64,000 nucleotides of DNA from Unio delphinus (taxonomy: Eukaryota > Mollusca > Bivalvia > Unionida > Unionidae), in assembly GCA_029339505.1 (NCBI GenBank), contig JAQISU010000193.1, forward strand, positions 1,767,501 through 1,831,500, written 5' to 3'. The notes under the pieces were generated by a model. The model was not told the DNA's origin and did no database searches. It saw only the letters and a list, made by a program, of their open reading frames with translations. A program made the translations under genes and the position numbers. Positions 26,908 through 37,415 of the stretch are shown piece after piece (within the stretch, counting starts at the first letter, position 1; every line of letters starts with the position of its first letter).

Positions 26908-26996
26908 TACATACATACATAATACATACATACATACATACATACATACATACATACATACATACATACATACATACATACATACATACATACATA
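26908..26996. repeat. (ACAT)n microsatellite
   Basis: A CATA tetranucleotide array starting immediately after the end of the LTR fragment, comparable to the simple repeat that follows the LTR at 48.06 kb. Confidence 0.9.
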
Positions 26997-27769
26997 AGCA
27001 TTGGAATGTTTTCTTACAAAGAGCCTATGGCACTGAAATTTGTGAACAATTCTGTCACCGAAATTTATTGTTGACACAGCACAAACCTGTTATGAAACAA
27101 AATGCACTGTGATAAATATATGTGTTGCCATTAAACTCGATGTATCTGGTATGTTTAATTTGGGTATGAAAATTAGATACGTTATGATTAGCAAAGACAA
27201 ATATATCAAGCTGATTGCAAATAGCTGTTAATAAGTATTTGTCTGAAGATAAATTGTTTAAATATTCACGCACACTGATTGGATACATTTATTTCAGATG
27301 GGAATTGTTGCATTTTTCACCCTTAGACACTGACCAATAACCATCGCCTCTATCCGTCATGATTTGACAAACATGCCAAATACAACCCTCAGTTAATGAA
27401 TGCGTAATCTATGAAAAGGTTTAAAGCTCAGTGCGTTCTTGAGGATGTTTGTGGCAGTGACATATATTATCTGATGGATTGTTGGATCGATCAATACTTC
27501 CAAGGCTATACAAAGCTTGATAATAAAGCTTACATCATCCACAACAGATGCATATCTTAGCAAGAACGATCGATGTCACGTTCCTTAAATTCAAAGAGGA
27601 AAACTATTTTGATTTAATTTTCAGATTTCGAATATCGATGGATAACTGAAATGTTTGAAGTGGACGTGCCAAAACTAGTAAACTTGTCATCTATGATACA
27701 ATTATACGAGCACATAAAGAACAGAGGTGAAATATGCGACATTGACGAATAACGGGAGGGGCGAATCAC

Positions 27770-29000
27770 GTGTTCAGAAACGATGTAGTTACGAAAAATA
27801 AGTGTTTTCAATTATATTTTCAAAACATAACAGTTGTCTTGACTAACTCCCCACACTACCAGATACATGGCTTGAGACCATGTTTCAGATAACATTTATG
27901 TTTCTTGTGTAGGGCGACAACCGAGTCTAACTGAAGAATGTGGACAGTGAAAGTCAAATATATGCTTTAAAATAGATTTAGGTAGTGGATGCGTAGCAAG
28001 AATAATCCTGGAGTCGTTTCTGCAACTGTTATTAATTGAATATTTTACAACCTCACGTGAACCTCGTATAATTATTCGCGTACCAGTCTTCGAAAGAACT
28101 GTCAAAAGCACAGCATGGACGGAATACTATTTCATGTTAAAGGTTTACCATTGTATAAAATGATGGAAATAATCACTGACATCTGTAACATATTTTACTA
28201 GTTGATAAAGAAAGAATTGCTGATAAATAGATTATAGGTTAGAAATTCAACCAATATGACAAACATAAATATACAAACAACATCAAGTTGATGTGTATAA
28301 CATATCGTATCATAGACTGTTTATCCTGAATCTTCCTCACGTGGTAGGCTTCTCGTTTCATCGCTATTATGTGTATTCTTTGCTGTCTAAAATTACTTAG
28401 AATACAAATCCATAATTGTATAGCGTATTAACTTAATTGTTTGATAGTGCAATGGATGAATAGCGCAATATATTCCTTAACCACTTATCGCATTGCTAGA
28501 GAGAAAAAGATAACTCACAAAAGTATCATCCAATATGAAAGTAGTATTTAGTTATGTACATTTGCAGGTGCTATATTGTCACCTGCGATTTTGCAAGGAA
28601 ACAATAAATCTAACATCTAGTGTATATTTACATATGTAAAACTGTAACCAGATTTCCAACAAACGCTAGTAAAACATTTCCGTGTTTGCTGTCATTTTTA
28701 GCCTTGAATGAAAACCTAATAACCCCTCTCTTTTGTACAGTGTAAACATTCTATTTCACCCTTTCCCTCAATCAGACTAACATTAATAATATTTGACGTA
28801 GTTTATTGAGGTCACTAGAAACGGCAATAAACTACCTAATGACTGAAATACCAAGTTTGTGGCTGTAAACCTTGCCTTGATTCATTGAGTCCTTTTTAGC
28901 GATGTAATTAGAACACATTGATAATTGATCGACTTGTTTGTAACTTTATGAATGAAAAGGTGTAAACTAGGACAGGCTTCGTAAGAGAAACGCAGAATGA
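27770..29000 (+). repeat. dispersed repeat, copy 1 (partner at 52.47-53.19 kb)
   Basis: Several long similar blocks occur in the same order as in 52470-53190: ACGAAAAATAAGTG, ATTTATGTTTC...GGG.GAC.A..GAGT.TA.CTG.AGAAT, TAACATCTAGT.ATATTTACAT.TGTAAAACTGT, and CTTGTTTGTAAC.TTATGAATGAAAAGGT followed by AAACTAGGACA. Copy 1 is longer, with internal insertions. No protein similarity was recognised. It lies 2 kb left of the viral cluster, while its partner lies just right of it. Confidence 0.65.
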
Positions 29001-29004
29001 AGTT

Positions 29005-31020
29005 GTATAATATGGACCGAGGAAACTTAGGTTCTCTAACTAAATCGCCCACTGCGTCTGAATCGTCTAAAGCATTTGAAACGTTTGATGAGTATATAGA
29101 TGTTCTACCTCTACTGTGAAGACCTCCAAGAACAAGCCAGGTTAACAGAGTTTGTAGGATATTTGGTAGGAATGGAAGATGAACCATTTTTCGTCAACGA
29201 CATACCACAAAACAAAAACGGAGCAGCGGGAGCACAGACATAAAACGAAAAATGACAGTTGACGAATATAACTCGCTAAAATATATTAAAATGTTCACAA
29301 GACATTTCATGTGTTCTGCGGTCTGACAAACGTTATGCTGGTATTGTACTTTAGTGATTGGTCATATAAGGCTATTTATGCGGATTTCTTACTGAAAATA
29401 ATTTTATCTAGCGCTGTATATAAATTTTCTATGAGAAACCGGAAACAGACATATTTAATTATTTGATCAGGGCTGATTCACAATACGGTTTTATTGCTGA
29501 CTGACGCTACGGAATTTTAAACAAGATACCACTGTAGGCTTATAACAAGATAAAACAGGAGAATTGTTTAGAGACAATTAAATACACTTTTCATATATGC
29601 ACTACCTTGTCTCTTAAATAAGACATCCGAGTCAGATCCCGTAATAAGCTTTGCCGGCTATTTGGATTTGTACGTGAATGTTATCTGGCGCGTAAACCAA
29701 TTCACCTGTGATTGCACAAACAGCCGTGATGGAAAAACGCCCATGATTAGAGTCAGATACGGAAATAAATGACAACGTGTATAGGATTTAAACAAAATTG
29801 AAGTTTGTTATCGTCATAAACTAATACGGGTTTCTGACGATTTAGACGTTTCCCCTTATATACGAAGGCATGGTGTGCATCGGCTTAAGACAGTTACGCA
29901 ACATAATATAATACAATTCCAATTCGTATGAATCCACAACAGTTCTCTTATCCGTGAAAAGCAACAGTCCAGCTAAAACATTTGTACGTGAGCGTAAGTT
30001 ACGAATACCAGGATGTGTCCGAGAAACCTACAACCTGATATATTTTGGCAAATTTGAGCAAAACCGTCTCGTGCTGAGGATGGGTATGAAAATACCGACG
30101 TTACCTGGGTAAACTCGACTTTGGCAATATCAATTTGCAGGTTACCAATTATCACGGATAAAATTGAAAAACTTAACTATTGTGTCGCTGTTAAAGTGTT
30201 TTCCTGGACTAAAGTTATGTTTTCTGCCTGATCTGCTTGCAAATGAATAGCATGGACGTATCGATAATGACATGTTCAAGCTGAATGAAATGAAAGATTT
30301 CGAGTCGGTATCATATTACGAATTTGCTTACGAATTTATTGGATAGCTTAAACAACAAAACACACAAGATTATGTAACATCCATCATTTTATGTATTTTT
30401 TTAATCGCTTAAACGTTACAACGAAATTGATTCGACAACAGCTATATTCACCCTCTGACTTTAATGAGTTTTCCACAGCCACTCAAATATGGATATGCTA
30501 CGTTTCCTATTCCAAACGACAAACCTCTTCCACTGGAAGTGCAGTTCCAAAGTCCGTGATCAGCGTCATATTACAGGCGCGTATGGTTGAGAGGAACACA
30601 ACAAATGCAATCTTTGTTTGAGAATTTACAAAAACAGAACAAAATCCATCTATTTTTAACTAATTGATGACCACTTAATAATACAAGAAGTATCCCAGGC
30701 GAAAAAAATCGAAAATAGGTGTTTGCCCCAATAACATGTCATTGAGGTTCAGACAATTTACAGTTTGTTAATTCATTAAAGTCATTGAATTACTGATTGA
30801 ATACGTTTGCTCGATATCTAACGACGGAGATCATAGCAATCACCCGTAGGTATTGTTCGACCAACACAGTCCTGCTGATTAGAAAATGCGTGTATCAAGA
30901 GGAATAATGAGCGTCTGCATCACAAGGTGGCGACACTCACCAACCATTATAAGATTGTGAATAAACGTTTGGCTGACACATGTTAATATAGCGCAATAGT
31001 GCATCAAATAGGTCTTAGTG
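29005..31020. other. no recognisable gene
   Basis: Contains a short stretch near 29530-29600 (TTATAACAAGATAAAACAGG) that recurs inverted near 53295-53310, linked to the dispersed repeat family. Otherwise only short random frames. Confidence 0.4.
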
Positions 31021-31029
31021 ATCGTTCCG

Positions 31030-31321
31030 ATTTACTGGATCAAATCCTATTCCTCCCGAACAAATATTAAACTGGGTGACTTTGTTCTACCAGGTGACGG
31101 TCTGAAACGGTAACGTGATAGTTGTGGTGGCATATGAATGCCTTCTGAACTTTTAACTGCATCAACCAACCATACTGTGTCAAATGCACTTTCAGCCATC
31201 TTAGAGCCATTCCATTAGTGACAATTGCGGAATATGTTATCTTGTCCAAGGTGGCTTTACCTCTCCAATACCCACCCGTACTGTCGAGTATTTGTATAAT
31301 GTCCAGCTTATTAGTGTACAT
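31030..31321 (-). pseudogene. Polinton-type integrase remnant
   Basis: The minus-strand frame 31321-31067 begins with GGYWRGKATLDKI and continues with a tryptophan-containing linker (MALRWLKVHLTQYGWL). It parallels the N-terminal domain of the integrase at 45674-44806 (RGYWRGKSAISKL, then AADWLSKQAIWQIYLPPP). Similarity to the first catalytic-aspartate region continues weakly in another frame to about 31030, and the rest is lost. It sits about 550 bp left of the terminal motif at 31865, so it is probably the right-hand remnant of a separate neighbouring element. It is short and broken, so not functional. Confidence 0.6.
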
Positions 31322-31864
31322 TGTCTATATCTGAATTTTATGCTATTTTGCGAGGACGTGTTGCCACTAGAGGCAGATCCACCCAATGCAATCTTGGCTT
31401 TTATTTTTATTTTGATGATCCAGTTTTCTATTCGTTCTACTTGTCACAAATCGTATACAAGTCATGGTTGAGATCGCCTTCGGCCCGTTGATGGGAACGG
31501 ATATAATGTAATGCCTTAGATACCCTGTCAGGTCGGTAGCATACAAGATTCACACGATTTACGACTGCTTCATTATGATTTGTTAAAATAGAGTTTTATA
31601 TCCAGTGGTGTATCTTGCTTTGCTACAGTAATTGTGTCCAGGAGACTTTCACTTTATCGCATTGCCAGTAGTTTTGGCAATGCAGCCGAGATATTACCGC
31701 AGAAGATAATAAAACCAGAACATGTGCGTTTGTGTCCACATATATTACAAACAGTACCCACAAATGTGACCTTTGATCAACACAGCAACAATATAATAAA
31801 ATGCCTGCCAACGATGTCAAAAAAGTTTTTGGGAAGTGATAGCGAGAAGCGACTCATGAGTATC

Positions 31865-32224
31865 AGCAGCAAAGAGGGTGGACAGACCAAGTTTTCAAGC
31901 AAAAATAAAGCCTCTACGGAGACCAAAACTATTTCAGACAAAACTAAAAAATAAAGGGTGGACAAAACGAAACTAATTCAGCAAAGAGGGTGAACAGACC
32001 AACGTTTGGAGGCGTCAATTCGGCTAACCAAGGCTTCCTCGTAAATGCTTAATAGAAGCGTCCATTGGCAAAATAAGCAAAGGGGGCGAACAGACCAACT
32101 GTTAGAGGCGCCAATTCGGCAAACAAAGGCTTCCTCCAAAATGCTTTATAGAAGCGTCCATTTGGCAAATCAGAATAACAAAAGAAAGGACGCCAAGTCG
32201 TTGTCGCACCCCCTCTGCTGCTAT
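31865..32224. repeat. terminal repeat region of endogenous Polinton-like element
   Basis: The region opens with AGCAGCAAAGAGGGTG (31865-31880) and closes with the inverted form CACCCCCTCTGCTGCT (32207-32222). Between them the GCAAAGAGGGTGAACAGACC phrase recurs at 31981 and, diverged, at 32077. A longer unit with CAATTCGGC, AAGGCTTCCTC and AGAAGCGTCCATT occurs twice (about 32010-32075 and 32105-32170). The same motif pair occurs at 63346-63361 and 63559-63574, and a single copy at 52127-52143. Polinton ends are known to begin 5'-AG, which fits an end at 31865. I cannot decide whether 31865 or 32222 is the true terminus. Confidence 0.65.
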
Positions 32225-32640
32225 GGGGTTAACAATTTTTTTTTTACGATGAAAGTCCTTGAAATTGCTAACAATATAAGATTTCACAAACAGACTAATT
32301 TGTAAAACCTCACCTCGTAAATCAATTAAATTATTGGATTGGTCAGTGAGTTTGAAATTAATTCTCGTTAACGAATTATTATGACATTGCATATAGACTG
32401 GATTAGTGGGATCCTCAATGATTAGAAATCCTGCGGGGGGGGGGGGGCGGTTGGTGCAAATGAATATAAAATATATCCTTGTTGGGCTTGATTTGATATT
32501 CCATATCGGATACAAGCTGATTTAATATCCTAACATATTTTATGATCTCATCACGTGGCCTTGTTATATCAGAGAGATGCTCCTGGAAGCTCCGTCGTAG
32601 TCGTTCTAGTTGTGTTTTATGTAATTGACTAATCTCTTTC
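32102..32640 (-). pseudogene. penton-like minor capsid protein, C-terminal part
   Basis: The C-terminal beta-sandwich end of a minor capsid (penton-like) protein of Polinton/adintovirus type. It shows GFLIIEDPTNPVYM, then LTRINFKLTDQSNNLIDLRG and a hydrophobic end, nearly identical to the copy at 63657-64000. Upstream, 32642-32415 is an unrelated-looking coiled-coil-like frame that joins at this point, and the middle of the protein seen in the 63.8 kb copy is missing. A 13-base G/C homopolymer (32435-32447) lies where the frames disagree. The stop present in the other copy has mutated, so the frame runs on through the terminal repeat to 32102. Virion structural role by homology; this copy is broken. 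Confidence 0.7.
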
Positions 32641-32659
32641 AAATAATCAATGATGTTAT

Positions 32660-33373
32660 TTAGAGTAAATGCAATGGTAATAAATGAATCAATTTTTTCT
32701 CAAAAGCAAAATTCCATTGCATGGTATTATTATCAAGAAATGTAATAGATATATCGGTTAATTTTGCATTCTTTATATCAGATAAATCATCTCGATATGA
32801 TGGGTTGATTTCATGATATGATTGTACATCCGTGACATAATCAGGCTTTTTAGGTTCGGGTATTTTATAGGATGCCTGAGGTGGTATTTCAGGCCAACCC
32901 AGTATAGTTCTGATTGAGCTCTGATAGATATCTACGGCATACCCGGGTGAGTTTATCTCAATTGCAGATGATAACGTTGGCTCATGAACTGTTATAGCGA
33001 TTTTCGATTCTTTTCCAGTAATTGATTTTATTCTGCGTTGTAATTCATTATTGATTTGTTCAATTTGGTATGACCCAGATGGTAGCGAAACAACATTCCA
33101 GTCTGGAGTCCCGTCTTCTTTATTCTTACTCGCAAACACCAAGGAATTATTCGGTTGTTGACCACCAAATGCTACCGAACTAATGTTAGGCCAACTGTGA
33201 TACACTCGTAACTTTGCTAACGCTATCTCCTTCACCGAAACCGGAGTAGGGAAATTCACACTGAATTCAGGATTGGTTGATGGTATTGAGATCATGCTTG
33301 TTTTCACCGGTGTGGTATTTTCCACAATTCGTTGAAGTAGTTCTTGCGGTGTCGCCATTGTTATTATATTCAT
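32660..33373 (-). CDS. penton-like / minor capsid protein (N-terminal type)
   Basis: An intact frame of 237 codons. A likelier start is the ATG at 33358, five codons in. The order of features matches the N-terminal domain of Polinton/adintovirus penton-like proteins: an early ..FPTPVSVKEIALAKL.. strand, HSWPNISSV, a LPSGSYQIEQINNELQRRI helix-containing segment, and IRTILGWP. The end (LTDISITFLD, then WNFAFEKKL) resembles the final strands of such jelly-roll proteins. It could be a complete second minor capsid protein or the N-terminal half of the protein whose C-terminal piece lies downstream at 32102-32640. Expected site of action is the virion vertex. No stop or frame break within it. Confidence 0.65.
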   Translation of the reverse strand: MNIITMATPQELLQRIVENTTPVKTSMISIPSTNPEFSVNFPTPVSVKEIALAKLRVYHSWPNISSVAFGGQQPNNSLVFASKNKEDGTPDWNVVSLPSGSYQIEQINNELQRRIKSITGKESKIAITVHEPTLSSAIEINSPGYAVDIYQSSIRTILGWPEIPPQASYKIPEPKKPDYVTDVQSYHEINPSYRDDLSDIKNAKLTDISITFLDNNTMQWNFAFEKKLIHLLPLHLL

Positions 33374-33432
33374 GTTGTTTTTCTAATTTTGACATCGCGG
33401 AATCATAAACACACACCATCGCTGAGAACTCA

Positions 33433-33843
33433 TTATCTGATATTAATGTCATCGAGTGACGACGATATCATTGAGGATAATTGTGAGTACGCGGTTGATA
33501 CAATATGGAATTTAACTACGTAGTCTTGTAGTGTGCGCTGGCTCATGATAATTTTTTTGTTAGTATTGAAATAATTCCCGCGATTGATGTAGCCGCTGCT
33601 ATACAAATTGGAACAGCTATCGGGGCGATCATTGTTACCGAGGAGAGTATTATACCAGCTCCGGCAATTACTCACCGAGTACACGGTAACATCAACTGCG
33701 GTAATTCTTCGTCGATATTTTTTTATTTTTACTTGATACTCCTCAGTGAGTGTTTTGAGTTTAGTTTGAAATTCTCTGACCTGATGATAGTGATACTGTG
33801 ATACCGATGGTATTGTTGATGATGAAATCATTGTTGACGTCAT
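33433..33843 (-). pseudogene. small membrane-protein-like viral gene, frame-broken
   Basis: The N-terminus (33843 to about 33700) is charged and coiled-coil-like (REFQTKLKTLTEEYQVKIKK). Just after it the reading changes frame near 33670. In the other frame a long, strongly hydrophobic Ala/Ile/Gly-rich stretch occupies about 33665-33550, as in a membrane anchor with two short passes. The 33843-33433 frame itself does not contain this stretch. Proteins with a coiled coil followed by a hydrophobic hairpin are usual next to the minor capsid gene in this virus group, but I cannot name the family. Function unknown. Confidence 0.45.
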
Positions 33844-33876
33844 TTTATTTTCAAATCGTTTACGATTTTAATTTAG

Positions 33877-34901
33877 TTATTTACTTAAATCCGCTACGAA
33901 TTCCATATACCATGTTACTGAAACCCTAGATAAATTATTATCAAGGGATGCTATTGTGAATCGTTCAGTTGTATCCTTGTCTATGATCGTTGATATCGTA
34001 TTGTTGACCCAAGATTAACTCGTTGTTGAAATATTAAATTGAGTTGGTGATATTAGTGTTAATCGATAAATACGCTTGACGGTTGCAGTGATACTTAATA
34101 TATTGTTTGTAGGTGTCCACGTAAATGATCCGTGTTGGATCGCGTACACGTTATTTATGATATTTTTTTGTTCGTGAGGAATGTTTATTTTTTCAATGAT
34201 TGCTATCATCCTCGGTAAATCATCTTTGATTGCCTCGATGAAGTTTTTCATATCTTCGATGGATTTTTTAAAATCAGGGAGTTTTATGTTAATTTTATCC
34301 AGCGGGGTTGTACAAAAATTATCAATGATATTTTTACGAAATGATGAAAACTTTTCAATGTGATCTCCATATCTGGATTGAAGTGTTGCTAGTTCCAACA
34401 TAGAAGTTTTTATCTCTGTGAGCTTCGGTGTGGTCACTGGAGGATTACCAAAAAATTCTAACACGAGTTTATCATTATTGTCCATGATGGATTTTTGTAA
34501 ATCAGTAAATTTATTAAATGTATTTATATGATCGTCATACTTATCATTGAGTGATTTCAATGAATTCGTCGAGGATATATAATTGTTATCGAGTGTTAAT
34601 ATTTTATCTGTGATTGTTGACATGAGGACACCCGGTTTGAGTTTACCCTGATTGGAAAACAACGCGATAGTATCTTTTACTGCGTTGCGTTGTTTAACTA
34701 AAATGTCATCAAGGGACACATTACTAGTTTTCAATTTACCCTGACGATCTTGAAATACAACTATTTCATTGGGATCAACACTTGCTAAGTTCAACATCTC
34801 AGCTATTTCATCTTCGATTTTTTTTTTACATCACCGGTTCCAGATATTTCCTCGGTGGGTTTTTTCAACATTGATAAAGATCTCCTCCAAATATCAACCA
34901 T
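33877..34901 (-). pseudogene. viral coiled-coil/virion-like protein, broken
   Basis: The main frame is 34797-34015 (260 codons). The same frame continues past a TAA (34015-34017) to a stop at 33877-33879, with sensible protein sequence after the stop. Upstream, a start at 34901 in another frame leads into a run of ten A (34818-34827) where the frames meet. The protein is helix-rich, with repeated Lys/Asp/Leu patterns (LNDKYDDHINTFNKF, LQSRYGDHIEKFSSF), then a beta-rich tail (GSFTWTPTNNILSITATVKR). The tail suggests a receptor- or capsid-binding end on a helical stalk, but this is inference. No family recognised. Position between the protease and the membrane protein suggests a structural role. 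Confidence 0.5.
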
Positions 34902-34912
34902 GTTATTTTATA

Positions 34913-35328
34913 TTACTTTCTCTCTCTAAAAAAACGATTACTCGTATATTCATTTACGACTTGATGAGGTGGTTTTCTCGATGATGAAATAGCGTCAAGG
35001 ACATGCAATACTTTTATGCCGCATATTGGTGGGTCATTTATTTTATGTTTTGGTTGCGTTGAGTACCAGATAAGAGTTTTTAAGCGGTTTATATAACGCA
35101 TAAATTACTTAGGTGGCGCTAACCCACATGAATCGAAATAAACGATAATACGCGGATCAATTACGTATGCAACCCAGTGGGTTCCAGGTCCGGTGCTGTT
35201 ATCGAGATTAATGATACCGGTTTTAGCGTTGTATGGTTACGTCGGCAACTGATCTTTCATAAAGACACCTCTAAAGTTTTTAATCGCTAGTTTTTTTTAG
35301 CAGCATCGAGTAAATCAAAATTTGACAT
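34913..35328 (-). pseudogene. adenain-like maturation cysteine protease (C5 type)
   Basis: Adenovirus-type proteases mature capsid proteins in Polintons and adintoviruses. The likely start is at 35328 (MSNFDL), overlapping the end of the upstream core-protein frame. The catalytic sites are visible: histidine in GPGTHWVAYV (about 35170-35195), the acidic residue region in VYFDSCG (about 35120-35140), and the nucleophile cysteine in PPICGIKVLHVLDA (about 34990-35035). The order and spacing H, D, C agree with adenain. Breaks: an eight-A run at 35291-35298 where the frame changes, and in-frame TAA at 35237-35239 and 35105-35107. All catalytic residues are present but the gene cannot be read through. 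Confidence 0.75.
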
Positions 35329-35587
35329 GGGAGTTAGTAAACATTTCCCGGTATTCTCAGGCCGCTTCCTTTGTACCATGAATACGGGGTTCCTGGTAGT
35401 CTTAGATCCCTTCCCTTTTTTGTATCCTTGTCCAGTTGCTTTCTTTAGTGCCATGCCTGCCGCGGTACCAGAGGCTCCTAACGCTGCCGCATTAGCTACC
35501 GCTGGGGCCGCTTCCGCAATTAATGCTGGAATTGCAGCTAACAACGGGAATATACCACCTGACTTTATCATGTTTTTTGATCGCAGC

Positions 35588-35663
<76 letters not shown>

Positions 35664-35859
35664 TCTGAACACCTTTTTAATCTTTGAAAGCATCATTAAA
35701 GTGTTTTATCTGACGAGTTTTCAGCGACAATTTATTCTGACCACCAGACATCTGATTGTGTTTCAGCGTTATCGTGGTTCCACAGTTTTTAGCTAATTCT
35801 GATTGCAATTTTTTAATTTGAACAGGAGTCAATATAAAACTAATATGACTATCTGGCAT
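35287..35859 (-). pseudogene. small basic/hydrophobic virion core protein with repeat expansion
   Basis: 35859-35677 and 35571-35287 lie in one frame, separated by a TAA (35677-35679) and an (AG)n/(CT)n run (35592-35660). The first part (ISFILTPVQIKKLQSELAKN, then LKTRQIKHFNDAF) resembles the small basic domain often found in this virus group. The second part has a hydrophobic Ala-rich segment (GGIFPLLAAIPALIAEAAPA) followed by a basic tail (YKKGKGSKTT), reminiscent of adenoviral pX/pVI-type core or lytic peptides. Translated in this frame the CT run gives a Leu-Ser repeat, so the microsatellite grew inside the gene without shifting frame. Function by analogy only. Confidence 0.55.
35592..35660. 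repeat. (AG)n microsatellite inside a viral gene
   Basis: About 34 AG units. On the minus strand it translates as alternating Leu-Ser in the frame shared by the coding pieces on either side. Confidence 0.95.
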
Positions 35860-35906
35860 TATATTAATAACAGATTGATCTAATTGTTAGATGTTTTTTG
35901 AAAACA

Positions 35907-37337
35907 CTACTTGTTTTCTACTTGTGCATCGACTACTCTCATTCGTCCACCAACACCTTCGAGTAGCATTGATTTGTCGCTGTGAATGACAGCAACAGCT
36001 CTATAATTAGCAATACCACCAGGACGTGCTACACGAGCTCTAAAGTGTATATCAACGACAGATTGTCTTGTTAAATCAAGATGTTCCAGTGAAAAGTAAT
36101 AAATCGGATTTAAATTTTTGAAATCCGACTGTGATATTTGCAGACCAGTATCGACATTTTGATCGCGTCCCATATATGACAACAGACGATGATATACGCG
36201 TGCTATTTGGTTGGTATTGTAATCAAGGTGTATATCCTCGGATGGTTCCTGCTGTCCGTTTATTCTCAATGATACTTCATTACACCCAATTTGATCAAAT
36301 ATCATATGGCTGCTTTCTTGATTGTTTACTCGCGCAGTATTCTGTTGCGCAAAAAATATATGACGTGGGGCTGAAACACCTTGTTTTGATTCCAGGTGCC
36401 ATGTAAGTGTAACATCAATATTAGAATCCATGGTATCTGTTGTTGTTGATAGCCAACTTAGTAATGATTTTCCTAGATGATCCATAGATGACAGTAGCCG
36501 CTCTTCTGTTGTGATTGATGGAGTCATTACTGGCAGCCACAATGATAGTTTTGTTAAAATGACTTTACCAGGATCAACACCAGCACCGCGCCAGATTGCA
36601 CCATTATCATCACCCTTTCTCACAAGTACTACTGTATGTTTTGTTCCATAAATAACTTTTAGGACATTTCTACAGAATCCGAAAATATGATGCAGTGGAA
36701 TCGCGCATGAAAATTGTCGACGTAGTCTTTTCAACATTGATGCACGTGTTGCAAATTCTAGTTTGTAATTAAGATTAGTACTTTTTATAATATCAAAAGC
36801 AGCACCTGGTCTTACTTCGTGTTCCGGACTAACTGGTTGATTAGGACCATCTGCAGTATCTTGTGGTGTCCGTAATTTAATACACTGGATGTGTTCAGCG
36901 TTATCAGTAATATCCTTAGCGAACATCATAGACGGACCCGCTGGTATTGTATAATCATCAGAATATCTTGCTAACCCTATTATTGTTGTGGCAACATCAA
37001 CCTCACGCTCAATAGATTCAATTTCTCATCCATCAATCATATATCTAGCACTTTCAAATAACGCCATGATACCATTATTAACAAAACCAACTTGAACATT
37101 TGCATCATCTGCGTATGTTGTATTAGCTGCAACATTTGTTACAAGTTCTCCTTCCACTTTTATAAATGCTTCAGCGGGTAGAAAGTATTTACTGGTATCA
37201 TGAACTTGAAGTTCAATTCTTGATCGAAGATCTGGTTGTACTGCATGATAAAAATAAAATTGATAATCACGTACAGAATCATCCCTACGCACTGGGGCGT
37301 CCATATCAAACGCTGGATCAAGTGTCTGTTTGAACAT
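35907..37337 (-). pseudogene. major capsid protein, double jelly-roll type
   Basis: One frame of about 476 codons broken only by a TGA at 37026-37028 (codon 104). It carries features of Polinton/adintovirus major capsid proteins: an N-terminal SVRDYQFYFYHAVQPDLRSR, a YFLPAEAFIKVEGELV strand, SARYMIDG just before the stop, CAIPLHHIFGFC and GTKHTVVLVRKGDD in the middle, and a C-terminal SVVDIHFRARV strand. Length is usual for the family. It would form trimeric capsomers of an icosahedral capsid. It lies between the small core-protein gene and a minor virion gene, a conserved arrangement. Apart from the single stop, the frame is remarkably well preserved. Domain assignment is by recalled family similarity, with no search run. 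Confidence 0.8.
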
Positions 37338-37415
37338 TTTATTATATATTCCTCGATCTAAATCATGATTTTATCGTGGTCTAAATCCCGATTTCGGTCG
37401 TGGTTTTAAGCTACT

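Noticed and set aside
31634..31954. 106-codon plus frame across the terminal motif
   Set aside because: No recognisable family, and it runs through the tandem terminal repeats, so probably chance.
35327..35668. Plus-strand frame with Arg-Glu tail
   Set aside because: It is antisense to the viral core-protein and protease genes, and its tail is the (AG)n run.
36131..36406. 91-codon plus-strand frame inside the capsid gene
   Set aside because: Shadow of the minus-strand major capsid frame.
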